Positions 1 through 13,129 are shown, counted from the stretch's first letter. The stretch is 64,000 nucleotides of DNA from Cyathus striatus (GCA_025738555.1 JAOVFP010000010.1:4723501-4787500), one strand, 5' to 3'. Notes: a model not told the origin generated them from the sequence alone. Program-made: numbers and translations.

Positions 1-2
1 TG

Positions 3-226
3 TTGCTGCTTAGTGCCCTTCTATCGTTCGGAATCCTTCGACTTGCCATCCGGGTTATTTCATTGGTATGTAAACGCTGCTAATTTTTACATTATATCTT
101 AACACTTGCCATTAGCTATAGCAATGCTGTATTCTTATGCCATTGTTATCTTTTCTGTAGCATATTTTTGATCCGTTCTCTTATTCCCTTCTCTTACACT
201 TAAGTAATTCACAAATTCGTGGATAA
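3..226 (+). CDS. possible 3' end of a membrane protein gene (partial)
   Basis: The first 65 bases are open in one frame and encode a hydrophobic, transmembrane-like stretch. They end at a GTATGT donor after base 67. A plausible acceptor (TTCTGTAG) near base 160 leads into a short in-phase exon ending at a TAA at 224-226. This looks like the last two exons of a + strand gene that begins before the window. The product is not recognised and the evidence is only splice signals plus hydrophobicity, so it could equally be non-coding. Confidence 0.25.
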
Positions 227-369
227 GGAACTTGCAATTATTGTAATCAAGAATATATGAGTCCCAAGGTACTTAACAAAGGACAACATGTAACCTACGA
301 CCGAGCAGTCACAGCCTCCTCCACGGCCTCAAGATGAGCAACCTGACTATTAACCCCAAAGCACGAACA

Positions 370-1457
370 TTAATGCCGCACTCGAAACAGAAGAAGTCTA
401 ACCCACCGATCGCGAATAGCCTCCTGCCACCGTTGTAACTTTGCAATCTCGTGCACCTGGAACCCATATACCCTTGGCCGATACCTGTCTGCGCGGAGCG
501 CAACGCTCGCCGTGCTGGCCTGCTCCCCGCTCCCCTCCCCAGGCGCTGAAACATCCTGTTCCTCCCTCCGTCTCCTTCTATCCCCCTGCGCGCCGCCCTG
601 CAGTAGATCTACGCTCGGTCCACTCTTCGGCGGAATTAAGGAGGGGTAGACGAGGTATAAGAGGTGGGGAAATGTGGTTCCAAAGTAGGCACCGTCGATG
701 GAGCCGTGTCTGGTAGATTTGGGGGAGTAGAGGTCCTCGCATCGCCCACAGTACAGTTTGACGGACTTTTCATATGGTGTATCGGTGAGACCAACAGGGA
801 GAAGGTTTTGTTGTTGGCAAAGAACGCGTGGGCAACGACCAAAGTCGGCGCGTTTGTATTTTTCAAGCTATTGGCGGAGTAGGTGTCAGTGAGATGTAAA
901 TGGTGGGGGATAAGTTCAACGGGTATTGGATAACGAAGCAGTAGAAGTTTAGGGGGAAAGGATACGACATACCATCTTCTGAAGACCCCGCTGAGTGACA
1001 ATCCATCGCGCGTGAATCATGCCGTATAGAAGACGGGCCTGAACATCCAGTGTACCGCGAAGTTCATCCTGGATATCGTCATCTACATCGTAGATAAGGC
1101 ATCATCAATGAATCTCTTCTCTAAGCCAAAACATTATCGCGCACCGAGGTTGTCTGTAATCAGATCCAACGCCTGTGAATAATTTGCCACCTCGCTGTTG
1201 AGACCTGTCAGGTTGAATCGGTCAAGGATAAAGTCTTCATCGACTTCGCAGAAGTACTCGTTCCCCTTCGATGAGAGGAACCAGGAGATCCACTGAGGAA
1301 GCAGAAAGCTCGTATAAGATGTTGCGTGATTCAGATGCAGAACCTACGGTGCTGTAGATGATCAGGTTACCTGTGCAGCCTCATTGTAATGTACTTGAAT
1401 GTACCTAGAGTAGTCCGAATCCGACCCCGATGAGATTTCTTCCACTACACGATGCAT
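370..1457 (-). CDS. CKB1: Casein kinase 2 regulatory (beta) subunit
   Basis: Regulatory subunit of protein kinase CK2, which dimerises through a zinc finger and docks two catalytic subunits. Four exons splice cleanly to about 283 aa. Exon 1 gives an acidic [11 protein letters not shown] start. Exon 2 holds the hallmark WISWF and [13 protein letters not shown]. Exon 3 holds [20 protein letters not shown]. Exon 4 holds the zinc ligands in RCPRVLC and LYCGRC (about Cys129, 134, 157 and 160), then [13 protein letters not shown] and the C-terminal [15 protein letters not shown]. Between FPHLL and YRPRVYGF lies a charged linker of roughly 50 residues not found in short animal CK2 beta. The last exon is hidden by longer ORFs in other frames. 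It runs head-to-tail with the peptidase gene upstream. Confidence 0.9.
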
Positions 1458-2468
1458 AACTTGTCAGTGATCTTGAAATTGTAGCAAAAAAAAGTCGGAG
1501 AAAAAGAAGGCAGACAGCAGACGCAACTTGTGGATTATATTTGTGGGAAGAGATGGGTGACAGCCTGACAGGGGAACAAGATTACAGCCAACCTGGTGAG
1601 CGCTATTGACGAACACAGCTAAGTGCAACCAACATACCTGAGCCAGTCAAACAGGAACAAATCCCAACCAAACTGGCCTGGCACCTGCAGGCTGTAGCTT
1701 TACACTTTTGACGTGCTTTTGTTATAACAAATAACAAAGTAACGACAGTTGACCGCACAGATCTTGACGAAGCTGAACAAGAGAGAAGGCGAGATGCCGA
1801 GAATGTAGATTTGATACAGCTGGTACGTTGTCGCTAATAGCAGTAGTAAAATCGCACTCTAACATGAACAAATGTATTGTAATTTACTGCCAGAGAATTT
1901 CGAGCTTAAAGTTAGTGGGAATAAATCTGCGTAAGTATTCTAGTTTCTCGATGATTTTCATGGATGTCCCACAGTAGTACATTGAAAGCACTAAGTAGTG
2001 GCATTATCTATTCAGAAGTTTATACAGTATTTGATTTTAATCTATTCAATGGGTTGGAAACTGGCATGCTGACATCTAGACCTCAGTTCGTTACCATATA
2101 TACTCTCATTTAGTGACGAGCCTGATTCTGCAGGTGCAAACTTGCAGCAGATATATACACTAGGGTAATTAGGAACTATGTTGGCGTTCCTATGACCTAC
2201 AAGGTAGGGCCACATAGTGAATTTGCATATTGGCACTCAACGAATTTTGTAATTGTTTAAGTAAACTTTCTTCTGGTAGTGCACCATGAATATTACGAGT
2301 ACAAGAGAACTTGATTTCTGGCTTAGTGACGATGACGTAGAACCATTTTAAATGCTTTTATTGCACATGATGTATAAGTATGAGCCAATATAAAAGGTAC
2401 TCTAAATGACTGAAAAAGGAGTAAAGATATATTATATACTAAAACAAAACTGAGAAACATACCAGTCT
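1458..2468. other. intergenic, no gene seen
   Basis: About 1 kb between the CK2 beta start and the 3' end of the mitochondrial peptidase gene, both on the minus strand. It should hold the CK2 beta promoter and the peptidase 3' UTR. ORFs here are short and not protein-like. No repeat or RNA gene was recognised. Confidence 0.5.
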
Positions 2469-4031
2469 CTAGAATGCCATAGAAGACATATCCGCACGAA
2501 TGCGGTTGTAGTCGAGGAGACCTTCAATGCTTCCGACAGCTGCAATAGCAATCTAATACACGAATTCAGGCATGCGCGAAAGACAAGATTTCAATAAAAT
2601 AACATACGTCTTTGTCCCAAAGGTACTTCTGAGCAACCCTCTTCACCTCATCCACAGTAACGGCATCCACAGCTTGTTCGATCTGCTGAGGTGTCATTCT
2701 CCTGCCGCTGGTGACAAGTTGGCGACCAATGTCCTCGGCAATGGCAGTTGTTCCATCCAATCCCAATAATAAGCCAGCCTTGAGCTGACTCTTTGCCCTC
2801 TCAACTTCTACCTGGGTAGGAGAGATAGACATGCGTGTCCACTCCCTGAGGGTAAAGTGAGTGAGATCATCAAGATTGACAAGGTTCTCGGTGACAAGGT
2901 AGATGCCCCAGAGACCAGTGTCAGAATATGAGGTGGAGAAGGACATGAAAGAGTTGGCAAGGTTGTTCTGATACATGATATGCGAAAGTCTGGAGGATGT
3001 TAATGGTGAAGAGCCAAGACTCCTGTCCCAGTTACCAAAGATGCTTTGCATGACCATCATGGGGAAATAGTCGGGTGAGCTCCAGCCGACACCTTCTACA
3101 GCGATGGCGATGTTGGCAGTGGGCATGTCATCATCGCGGACTCTGACCTCTGAACCGACGAATGCGGTCTTGGGGTGCGCCTGACCGCCGAGGGGAATGG
3201 GGTTTGCAGAGACAGGAAGGGAGGAGAAATGCTTCTCGGCAAGTTTGACGAGTTCATTGTGGTCGACACCGCCAGTACCCACGAGGACCATGCGATCAGA
3301 GGTATAGTTGGTCTTGATGTAGGACTCAAGGTCTGAACGGGCTATTGAGAGGATGTTGGCCTTGGGACCGAGAATAGTGCGTCCCAAGGGTTGACCTGGG
3401 GAGAAGAGTAAGCAACGAGTAAGGGCCGCTACAGGACGGCGAGAAACGCACCTTGGAAGGCGACAGAGTGAAGGTGGTCGAAAACAACTTCCTCGATCTG
3501 CTTGTCAACCTCCTGCTGCTCTCTGAGGATGACGTCGCGCTCCCTCTCAACAGCACCGCTCTCGAGCTTGGAGTTCTGGAGAATGTCGCTGATAATATCG
3601 ACGGCAGCGGGGACATCTTTGCGGAAACTCTTAGCATAGTAGACGGTCTGCTCCCTGGAGGTATAAGCATTCAAATGGGCCCCAAGGTTCTCGACCTCAA
3701 GCTCAAGAGCATGCTGAGAACGCCTGTTAGTGCCCTTGAATGCCATGTGCTCTAGGAAGTGAGCGGTGCCATTTGTTTTGTCGGTTTCGGCGCGTGAGCC
3801 AGCATCGATCCAAACGCCGACGGTAGCAGTCTGTGCATGGGGTTGTGCCTCGGTTGCGACAGTGAGACCATTAGAGAGAGTGGTGACCTCAGTGAAAGGA
3901 CCGGGAGTGGAAGCAGTCGCGAACCTGCGGAGAGGACGACGCTGCGGGGGTGGGGGATGAGCGGGAAGAAGAAAAGAGAGAAAAGAACGTACGGGGGTGC
4001 GAGCAGCAGTCCTGAGGACGCGGCTGAGCAT
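2469..4031 (-). CDS. MAS1: Mitochondrial processing peptidase beta subunit
   Basis: Catalytic subunit of the matrix peptidase that removes presequences from imported proteins (M16/pitrilysin metallopeptidase). The inverted zinc motif HFLEH is seen in [14 protein letters not shown], followed by the downstream acidic ligand region in [19 protein letters not shown]. The N-terminus [13 protein letters not shown].. is Arg-rich without early acids, as expected of a mitochondrial presequence. An intron (GTACGT..CGCAG) probably removes the Pro-rich stretch that follows. Exon 2 starts [11 protein letters not shown] small last exon after a GTATGT..TTAG intron supplies [20 protein letters not shown] and the TAG at 2469-2471. 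Length is about 470 aa, usual for the family. It is divergent from RFA2, 184 bp away. Confidence 0.93.
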
Positions 4032-4215
4032 GGCTCTTGAGGATGTTGATGACGAGGAGAAAGCTGAGCGTTGCAGCGAACCGGATTCCAGCTATTTCTT
4101 CGGGAAAGAACGGTCCTCTGACAACTCGGCCTTTCCCGCATGTCACAAACGCGTCTCCCCATCACACGTCACACGTCACACCCTCTTCCCCCATAATCAT
4201 TCAACGCGACGCGCC

Positions 4216-5320
4216 ATGTCCCAAGGTAGGCATCCCTCTCCCCTCCCCCTCCCCTCCCCCTCCTCACCACCGCCCTCAGTCGACTACTACTCCCACGGAG
4301 GCGGCTATCTCCAGGGCACCTCCCCCTTCAGCCAGGCAGGCAGTCCAAGCACACGCGTCAGTCTCCTCCCCTCCTCACCACCCGCCCCAGCTGACCTCCT
4401 TCCAGCGCGAAATCTCCCACTCACTGCGACCCCTCACCTGCGCACAGGCCCTTAAGACATCCCAGGCTCATACAGATGCAGACTGGACCCTCGAAGATAT
4501 GGAAATCGGACAGGTACCTTCCTTTCTTCCTCAACCACATCCTCATTATCATCGTCTACAGGTCACGCTTGTCGGTCAAATCGTCTCTTTGCAGACTCAG
4601 AACACCAATTACATATACTGGATCGATGATGGCACTGGTCGCTTTGAAGCACGCCATTGGGTAGACACCACAGACGCTGAAGACAAATGGGGTGGTATCG
4701 AGTGTGTCCTTTTTCCTTGCCCTGTCGCATCTTCCTTAATGCTTCCTTCCTCCTTAGAGAGGGGATGTATGTCCGTGTAACTGGCGGCCTCAAGATGTTT
4801 GGTCAGAAAAGGTACATCAACGCAACTCATATACGTCCCGTCCAGGACTTCCATGAAATCTATTTCCATATCCTTGAAGTAATCACCGTCAGCCTTATTC
4901 TCGAGCGTGGTCATGTATGTTGACTACATCTAAGATTTCTTTGACCGTTCTTACCAGTCTCTATCCCCAGCCTCATGGTCCCAAGAAGGTAGCTCCATTA
5001 CCTGGTGCAGGTGCATCCGCGTACCTCAACCAGAATACATCAGCCGCATCCGACGAATTCGCCTCCTTCCTCCTCTCCAGCGTGCCATTGTCCGATTCAT
5101 CCTCGACCAGCCCCCGAGCGACGAAGGCGTACACGTAGCAGCCATCGCTCGTGCAATAGGTACAGATGGCGACGCACATAAAATCAGGTAACACTCCACG
5201 TTATCATATACTGCCGGTAGCGATCCTGATCGTCTGACTAGTGACGCGCTCGACAAGCTCATGGACGAGGGACATGTATTCAGTACGATTGACGATTCCC
5301 ACTTCAATGTTTCAAGGTAG
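4216..5320 (+). CDS. RFA2: Replication protein A, 32 kDa subunit
   Basis: Middle subunit of the single-strand DNA-binding RPA heterotrimer, acting in replication, repair and checkpoint signalling. Exon 1 is only MSQ, then a Pro-coding intron, then DYYSHGGGYLQGTSPFSQ, the family's Gly/Ser-rich phospho-target N-terminus. The OB fold follows: LKTSQAHTDADW, MEIGQVTLVGQIVSLQTQ, YWIDDGTGRFEARHW, and MYVRVTGGLKMFGQKRYI. The C-terminal winged helix is read as QRAIVRFILDQPPSDEGVHV, then DALDKLMDEGHVFSTIDDSHF. The TAG is at 5318-5320. To join GSPSTR to LTSFQRE near 4350-4390, either a 34 bp GTCAGT..CCCAG intron or a one-base loss is needed, so that junction is uncertain. Confidence 0.88.
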
Positions 5321-5405
5321 CTCTACCCGCAGTCTTAGTTTTTTTGTGTGTTCTCGCCGCTTTCATCTGTATCTATAATACGTATCCTTGATCATGGCTA
5401 AGATT

Positions 5406-8400
5406 TCAGTTGAGCATCTCACTATCATAAGGAAGAAAGGAACACGTATGGTATCTGCAAATGCGGTAAAAATACATGAAATGACGTAGAGTACAGCGTG
5501 CTGTATAGTCCGTATGAGATAAAGATGGAATGGCAAATGATCTATTTGCGTGGAGAGTTAGATGTTCCCGGTCCAATTTCCGGGGCGAGCTGGTGGGCGT
5601 TCCTCGCTCGACAGTCGATGAAAATCGATTATAAAGCCGTTCGAGCTCCTGTTCAAGACTATATTGCCAATACATCAATCAGTGCTGAAATAAACAGTTG
5701 ATTTGCAAACCACTGACCTTAATACTCTCTGCTTGCTATCTACTGCATCTCTCTCTGCCCTTCTCTTTGCTGCCTGCAGGTTGTGTTCCTTCGTTTGCTA
5801 TTGTACAGATCAGAAAATCAATCAATCAAATATAGGTCGCGGAAGACTAACCAGATCATCCATCGCCTGCCGTAAACTTTCGATTTGACCCTCGTACATT
5901 TTCCTCTCCTCCTCCAACTTGGCTCGTTGTCTGTCGCTCTCTACAAGTTGGTATTTGGCATCGCGTGCGACCTTATCAGCAGATCTTTGCATTCGAGAGC
6001 TCTCGCTCTTCTCCTGGTTACTTTGGTGAAGCTGATTCGTGAGTTCTTCTATTCGGCTCTCAACACGGCGAGATGACGTGGATGCGCGTGGTGAGTTCGC
6101 GTAGGATTTCGTCTCCAGATCGACAATTCGAACTTTCAGCTCCTTAATTTGCTTTTCTAGATTGGCCTGTAGAGAATAAATAACAAAATAAAAGATTGTA
6201 TTTTCAGCTTACATTAAGCCTGTCAAGCTCTGAATTCTCTACTCGTACTTTGCCAAGTTCTATCTGGCATTCGTTTGCATAGGCCTCGCCCTTCTTCATT
6301 CGGTCAAACGCATTTTCGACACGATCTTGCTGCTCTTCCAGGGAACGCTGAAGATCATGATTCAGCAACTGCAATTTCTGCACTTCCCTTTCCGACGACA
6401 ATTTCGTTGTGTCTGCATGATCTAACTTTATCGCATCCAGTTCTCCTTGTAGCGCCCGACGAGCCTTGAGAAGCATCGCTCGTTCAGCTTCGGTATCATC
6501 CAGAACGCCACGCAGCTCCCGCACTTGAGAGTGGAGTGTGACAATCTGTGTCTGTTGTTCTGCTTGGGCAGCAGATGATGATTCGAAAGCCTTCTCCAAG
6601 TCTGATATCTTTGTTTCCATGCGCTCTTTCTCCTTCTTCCAGCCACCACTATTGTAAACCTCGTCGTCGTAACGGAGTTGCAGCTCGTCGTAATCGGAGC
6701 GAATCTTTCGATTGTCCTCCCGGATCCGACTCAGATTGTCTCTTTGCGACTGAAGCTCTGAAACAGATTATGTCAGCCTGCGGAATCGATGAACAAAGAC
6801 ACAACACACCTTCACTTAGCTGCGCAAGTTCAGCTATAAAAATATAAGTTACCTGATGTACGTTTCACAGAAATTACACGCTCTTACCTTGATACTTCTT
6901 GCGTGTTTGGTCTATTGTGAAGTCGCGCTCTGCAAGGTCTTTCTGATGTTGCTCGCGCTCGTCCTGAAGCTCTTCTGCTAAGCGTTGACGTAGAACGGAT
7001 ATTTCGGAAGATTCACGACCTTCTTCGTCGAGCTTTGTCTCTAATTCACGTATCTTGTGCTCGGCTGCTAGAAGACGATCCTGAATAACTTTCTTCTCGG
7101 TATTGGCGTCTGTTAACATCTGTTCTCGTTGCTCTAATGTTCGTCGAGCTAGTGCAAAAATGAGTGACTAAAGGTTTTAACAGGTCATAAGTACTGTTAC
7201 CATAAGCCTCCCCACGAGCGGCCTTTGCTCTTGCAATCTCAGCAGCTTCCTGATGTTCCAAGTATGATTGCTCTTTGGCTTTATAAGATTCTACAATAGC
7301 ACGTAGCTCTGAAGAAGAGTCAAATTAAATATGCGTAGTGCGCATTATGAACAATGCCTCTTACCGGATTGAGCAACTGTAGAAGTTGAACTCGAAATTT
7401 CGTCCTCTTGCAATCGTTTTTGCAACTGTCTCCTCGCGTCTTGACTTGGGTCAGAAATATAGCTGTGATGAAGATCAAATGAACCTACCGGAAGCATCTT
7501 TTCGAGCAGATTCCAGTTCTTCCTTTAGCAGGTCCGCTTCAATTTGAAGTTGCTTCCGTGCTCTGAGTGAATTCGCGAACTAGCTCATCCTGGCTGGTCC
7601 GCTGTTGAAATTTGTCCTTTGAGCGCTGAACAGCAACTAAGCGATCGTCGAGTTCTGCAATCTGTTGTCTTGAATTCCGTAGATCTGATTCAAGGCGCGT
7701 AGCACGAAGCTGTGCTTCTTCTTTCGCAATGCGCTCATTTTCGGCATCTGTTAAAGTTTGTCGGAGCTTTTCCTCTTAAGGCCCGCACGTCTTTTTCCTT
7801 CGTTCGAGAACTGCACGCTCTTGCTCGGCACTTTCGTCATGTCTTCAGTCTCGTCCGCCAACTTCTTTTTCGTTTTCTCGAGTAACTTTATATATTCTTT
7901 ATTTTTCTCCAATTCTGCTTGAGCCTGAGCGAGCTCGCGATCCGTAACTCGTTTGGCTTCTTCCAGGACATGCACATGTTCCACGATCGTCTTATCTTGC
8001 TTGGATTCAAGTTGTTTAATTTGCCACTCTTTTGTTCGTAAGTCAGTGAGTGCTTTGTTTAAATCGCGGTCTAACTTGATATTGTGATCTTTAAATTTTG
8101 CCGCTTCAGCTTTCTTCGATGATAGTGCCTTTTCTAGCTCTGCACGCTTTCCGACTCCACTTCCAGCTGTTTTCTGGTTGTTTCAAGTTGACGATTTTGA
8201 GTGTCGCGTTCCCGTTGGTGTTCTAGGACGACATCCTCAAAATCTTGGTATTTTGCTTGGGCAGCAGTAAGCTGACGCTCGAGGGTCTGGAAAAGAATAT
8301 GATGAACACTAAATGAACAGATTAAGAATAACACACCTCTTTGGCACGCGTAACCTCCGCTAGTTGGCTTTCAGCATCGTGCTGGCGGGAACGCAAAGAT

Positions 8401-11400
8401 AACAACTCAGACTGCATGGAACGCCTTGCTTTCTCAAGTTCAGCTAGTTCAGTTTGATACTTTTTAAGTTCAGCTTGCGCGTCCGCCTGTTCGTGTAACA
8501 CTGAGTTATACTGTTGCTGAAGTGAAGTGTATTCGCGAGTCTTATGCTCTAGTTCTAGTTTTAGTTTATTTTGTCCTCTAAAGCCAAATGACGAGCATCT
8601 GCTAATTCTTGACGGAGTTCCTTTACTTGTGCCCGGAGATTAGTAAGCTCTGTTTCTTTATTCTTTTCTACCTCATTTCTCCGGGATTCTTCGTCAGTTT
8701 TCGTCGCTATGAGGGCGCGGAGCTCATCCAAGTCCTGTTCTAACTTTGATCGTGACTCTGCATCCAACGCTCGCTCTCGCCTTTCAGTCTCCAGTTCGGC
8801 GCAGAGAGTATCAATATCGGACTGGAGTTCCGCAATTTCTTTTTCTGCTTGCTCCTGCCCTTGTTTGAGCGACTCAATCTGATCGGTCAAGGTTGTAATA
8901 TGGTCCTCCTTCTTCTGGATCATGTTGGTATACTCCGTTGCAGTCCTTGCCATCTCAGCGAGTTGCTCTCTTTTGTATGTCGAGCTTCCTGATCTAAGGT
9001 ATCATACTTATATTTTATTAAGTCTCTGTATAAAGTTTTAGTTGGCCAGTTGTTATATAAAGTAAAAATCGTCCAACCTGTTACGTATTTCCACCTCAAG
9101 CTTTCCCTTCAAATTCTTTTGCGGAGATATCCATTCGTTCCTTCAGTCTGGACAAGTCTTCCTCACGCTGCAGAGCTAAATTTTTAAGCTCTTCACTGAC
9201 TTTCTGCAGTTCGTCCAAGTTCACCTGAGTATTATCAATTTCCTCGCTAGTTGTGTTGAGCTGGTCATTTAATTCGGCCTCACGAATCTCCCAAGCTTTC
9301 TGCTCGTTCTCTAATCGGACAAGATGCTCCGCAGCTTGATCGAAAGCAACCCGCAACGATTCATATTTCTCCTCGGTTTCTTTTTGCAGCTTCATCGCTC
9401 GGTCTAGCTGCGAGTCAAGCACATCCAAGTCACCTTGGAGAATACCAATCTCCTCCTGCAATTCCCCTTCGCGTTTTTTACTGCGTTCAAGGAGTGCATC
9501 CTTATCTAGTGCCAGGGCTCTTTCAGCTTCAAGCTCTCCTTCAACTTTCTTCTCTCTGCTTCGAGGGACATCTTCAAGGCTTGTAAAGCTTCTCGCTCTT
9601 GCTTATCCCTTTCCGCGCGCTCTTTGATAAGGGTTAGTTCAACCTCCTTTTTTCTTAACTCCTCGTCGTTTCTAGTCGCAGCTAACAAGGGTCGGACCTA
9701 AAAGGTACCATGAATTACCATCGAGGACGAGAATTATCTACGGTACTTTACCTTCGTGTACAATTGCCACCATGGCCAATCTCTTAGCTCGCCGTATACA
9801 CGTGCGTTCTTCTGAATAGTGCGAATAGCTACGGCTCGGTTTAGGATCTTCTTCATCTGGCGTCTGGCAATCCATTTCCGAGACACAGCCTGTAATCTCG
9901 AGAAAATGTCGAATAACAGAAGATCGCGCCGTTCTTCAAGTTCGGCTAATACACCTGCCTTAAAAAATATCTTGGACGTTCCAATCTTATAAATTGTTTC
10001 GTCGAGTTCTAACACATTGACCATTCGTCGACAAGCTTCTCTACCATCCATGTAACCACGAGGGATAATTCCAGGAGTAAGGACTTCGTATCGTTGTCGG
10101 AATTCGACAAATGGGAGTCTATTGGGATATCCGAGTCGTGCAATTCTGATCCCCTCCAAAACACCGTTACACCGCAATTGATCGAGAACCAGCGGGACAT
10201 CGATGCGACCTGGCTTCTTGTGAGCATTTGGAACGATGCACCGCACGAAATGTGGCTGCGTAGCCCTCAACTGAGCCATTAAGCTTGATAGCTGTTCTTT
10301 ATGCCGTTGGGCCACGGTGCGGAAAGCACCCTTCTTGATATTCCTTTTTTTTCCGAAACTAAACATATTCCCAGGTCCGCCAGGACCATTCAAAGAATCT
10401 GCGTATTCTCCAAAAAGTCCAGCGACGTATCGTTCCGAAGAGACGGATAGAACCCGAGTTAGATTATCATTCAAGGGATCCTTATTCTTCTCCAGCCATC
10501 CGTCAGTACGATATTCCACTTTAGCAGCGTAATGTTGAATGATGAACCCTTGCTCAAATCTGGAGGGTTTCGTATTTATCCCTACCGGGATGATAGTACT
10601 CCTCGTCAACAGGACCCGCCCACATCGCATTCAGTTTGTTCGTAAACGTCAGGTCCGTTGCCTTGGGCATAATGCATTCTTCGTCCAAGCAACTCAGAAT
10701 TCCGATTACTGACCCACTCGATTCGATAAGATCGATCGTAGGCTGAAGGTCAAGACCGAAATTAACATAATCCCATTTAATTCCTTCGCGAGTATATTCT
10801 TCTTGCTCCAGAACAAACATATGGTGATTGAAAAATTGTTGCAGCTTTTCATTGGTATAATTGATCAAAAGCTGTTCATACGCGTTAACCTCGAATATTT
10901 CAAAACCTGCGATATCCAACACTCCAATGAAAGTTGATTTAGAAGAAGGACGGTCAAGTGCTCGATTGATACGATCAACAAGCGCGCCAAAGGACTTTTC
11001 ATATAATGTTTTACACAGAGCGGAGAGTTCATCAAGTGCCTGCTGTTGGGTCCTAGCCTGAGATACCCATTCTCTTCCTGCTAGTGCTCGGGGCCGCAGC
11101 ACAGCGCGAATGAACTCCGCGATCGGAATTCCAAGCAAGTGGCAAACCCGTTCAGCCTGTGAGGGGTCGGGCATAACAGCATCGTCAGACCGCGTTGAAG
11201 TAATGACAATGTTTCCTATATGAAGAATGGCGGCGACAACTCGGAATAAATCAAATTGTTCTGCTTCTGAAAAGCCTACGATATCTAAAGCATTCTGCAA
11301 TACGAATGGGTCAGTTGCCCAGCAATGTGTGCATAAATAAGTGCACCTTCAAAACATGCCATTCCTCGATGTCATCGACTCCGTCAACTCTCTTCGACTT

Positions 11401-12672
11401 CTGTTCAGATACAGGTAATCTTCAACCGCCCCATTAAGCAGTAAGCGTTCTAATTAAGAAGTCAAATATGCATCAAGATGTATATGAGGAATGAGTGCAC
11501 CTTTCAACGTTCCGCCCCCTGCTAGCAATTGATAAAACACATGAAAACTTCGTTCCGCCTCACTTCTTACGACTACTCTACTCTTCTCTAGCAGATACCA
11601 ATCGATATTGGCACCGGCAATACTCCCATCTGGAGCAAAGCTAATTCGCACGAATTTTCCAAAACGACTCGAATTGTTATTCCTCTGGGTTTGTGCATTT
11701 CCAAAAGCTTCTAGTATTGGATTAGCTTGCAAAATCTGACGTTCAAGTAGTCCTAGTCGGCCTTTGGCTGTCAGATGAGGCCCAGTTCCTGAAACAGATA
11801 CAGCCGACGAATGGCCTTTGCGGGAAGATCCGCTTCTAGGAAGGCCAATCTGTGGCATAGCTCCAAATGAAGGGACGGTAGCTAATGTATTTGATCGCGA
11901 ATGAGTAGGCGTCGTAGGAGGGGGGTGAACATCGGTGGCAATGGCAGCAAGGTATTGAATGACTTTCTTCGTGCTTTCCGTTTTACCAGCACCCGACTCT
12001 CCTCTGTATAATATGTCAGGAAAACAGAGCTATCCAAAATCAATAAGCCGTACGTGATTAGTATGCTCTGGTTCTCCGCTCCTCACCCATATTCACCCAG
12101 GCTCGTTCTGCAACAGCGAAGATGTGGGGTGGATTTTCATCTCTTCTCTTCCCTCGGTATTGTTGAATGATAGCATCTGAATAAAGAGGTAAATGTTGGT
12201 ATGGGTTTATGGCAACGAGAAATAATCCGGAGTAAGTCTGTGAGATCACATCGCATCAATCCAAACCATCCCACATGTGGCAACTACTACGACACTCACA
12301 TAGATTGCTCCTGAGCCATACCTTAAGCGAAGGTTGTGCACAACACTTGCTTCATTAAGAAACGTAAGATCGGCAATGTCTTCAACCCTATCGAACTTTG
12401 GAGGATTCATTTTGAATAATGCTTCAAAGGGAACTTTGCGAAACTAGGAAGGAATCATGTGTAACGCAAGAGTCAATTGAAAGCTGCACACTTACCTCTC
12501 CACCCGAAGCCATTATAACTTCAGCTGAGTCTATTTCTTCCTTATTTACCCATCCTGCGAGGTATCCTTCCTTTGCATCAGGAACCCAGACCCATTTCTT
12601 CTCATTAAACTCGGCCTGTTGGGCAACTGCCCTAGCAGCTTCTGCACTCTGTGATAGTCGAGGTGCAGGCAT
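5406..12672 (-). CDS. Class II (conventional) myosin heavy chain
   Basis: Two-headed actin motor of the contractile ring. The N-terminus at 12672 ([15 protein letters not shown]) leads into an SH3-like barrel ([18 protein letters not shown]). Motor landmarks follow: P-loop [10 protein letters not shown] (~11,990), switch [13 protein letters not shown], switch [10 protein letters not shown], actin-binding HFVRCIVPN, converter [21 protein letters not shown] neck near 9,850 holds an IQ-like [13 protein letters not shown]. Heptad coiled coil then runs from about 9,690 to 5,850 in many exons. The tail piece [19 protein letters not shown] and the stop at 5406 lie beyond a last intron. Length is about 2,000-2,200 aa, as for fungal myosin II. 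Some nine single-base frame breaks occur in the rod and one motor exon (see findings), so this sequence does not give one clean product. The exact C-terminus is unsure. Confidence 0.88.
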
Positions 12673-13129
12673 ATGTCAGTAGTGAAAGGCTCCAATACGC
12701 GTAGCTCGAGCGATGAGTCCCTATATGCAGTTATATCGAGATCAGACGATTAATTTTGTAAGGGCGTGGGTGTGGGCGCAGTCGTGAATCTTTGAATGCA
12801 GAGGTATATGGGTATGGTATATTGTGTCCGACGTGAGGGCGTTAGGGAAAGAGGGAGTGGAGGGATGAAATACTTACAGACGCTAGAAAGCGATAGATTA
12901 CAAGACGGAAGCGACGCGCTCAAACCGGTCATGTGACGTATAAACCAACATCGCCAAATGGGGATTCCTCACTTCCCACGCAAACCCACTCCGGGTCCTT
13001 ATGTAAGCTGTGAATAGCCCTGCTCTTTCCATACCAACGCTATCAAGCTGCTTTGGGGATCCACGACTACTCTGGTGCTTAGCTTCTACCAACTGATTCT
13101 GGAACTGGTCGTTGTTCTCCCTAACCACC
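12673..13129. promoter_or_regulatory. divergent promoter region, myosin II / Pan1-like scaffold
   Basis: The 457 bp between the two divergent start codons must carry both promoters and 5' leaders. Pyrimidine-rich stretches lie on both sides. Short ORFs on the minus strand are not convincing. No specific factor site was identified. The two products both act on cortical actin, so shared control is possible but not shown. Confidence 0.45.
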
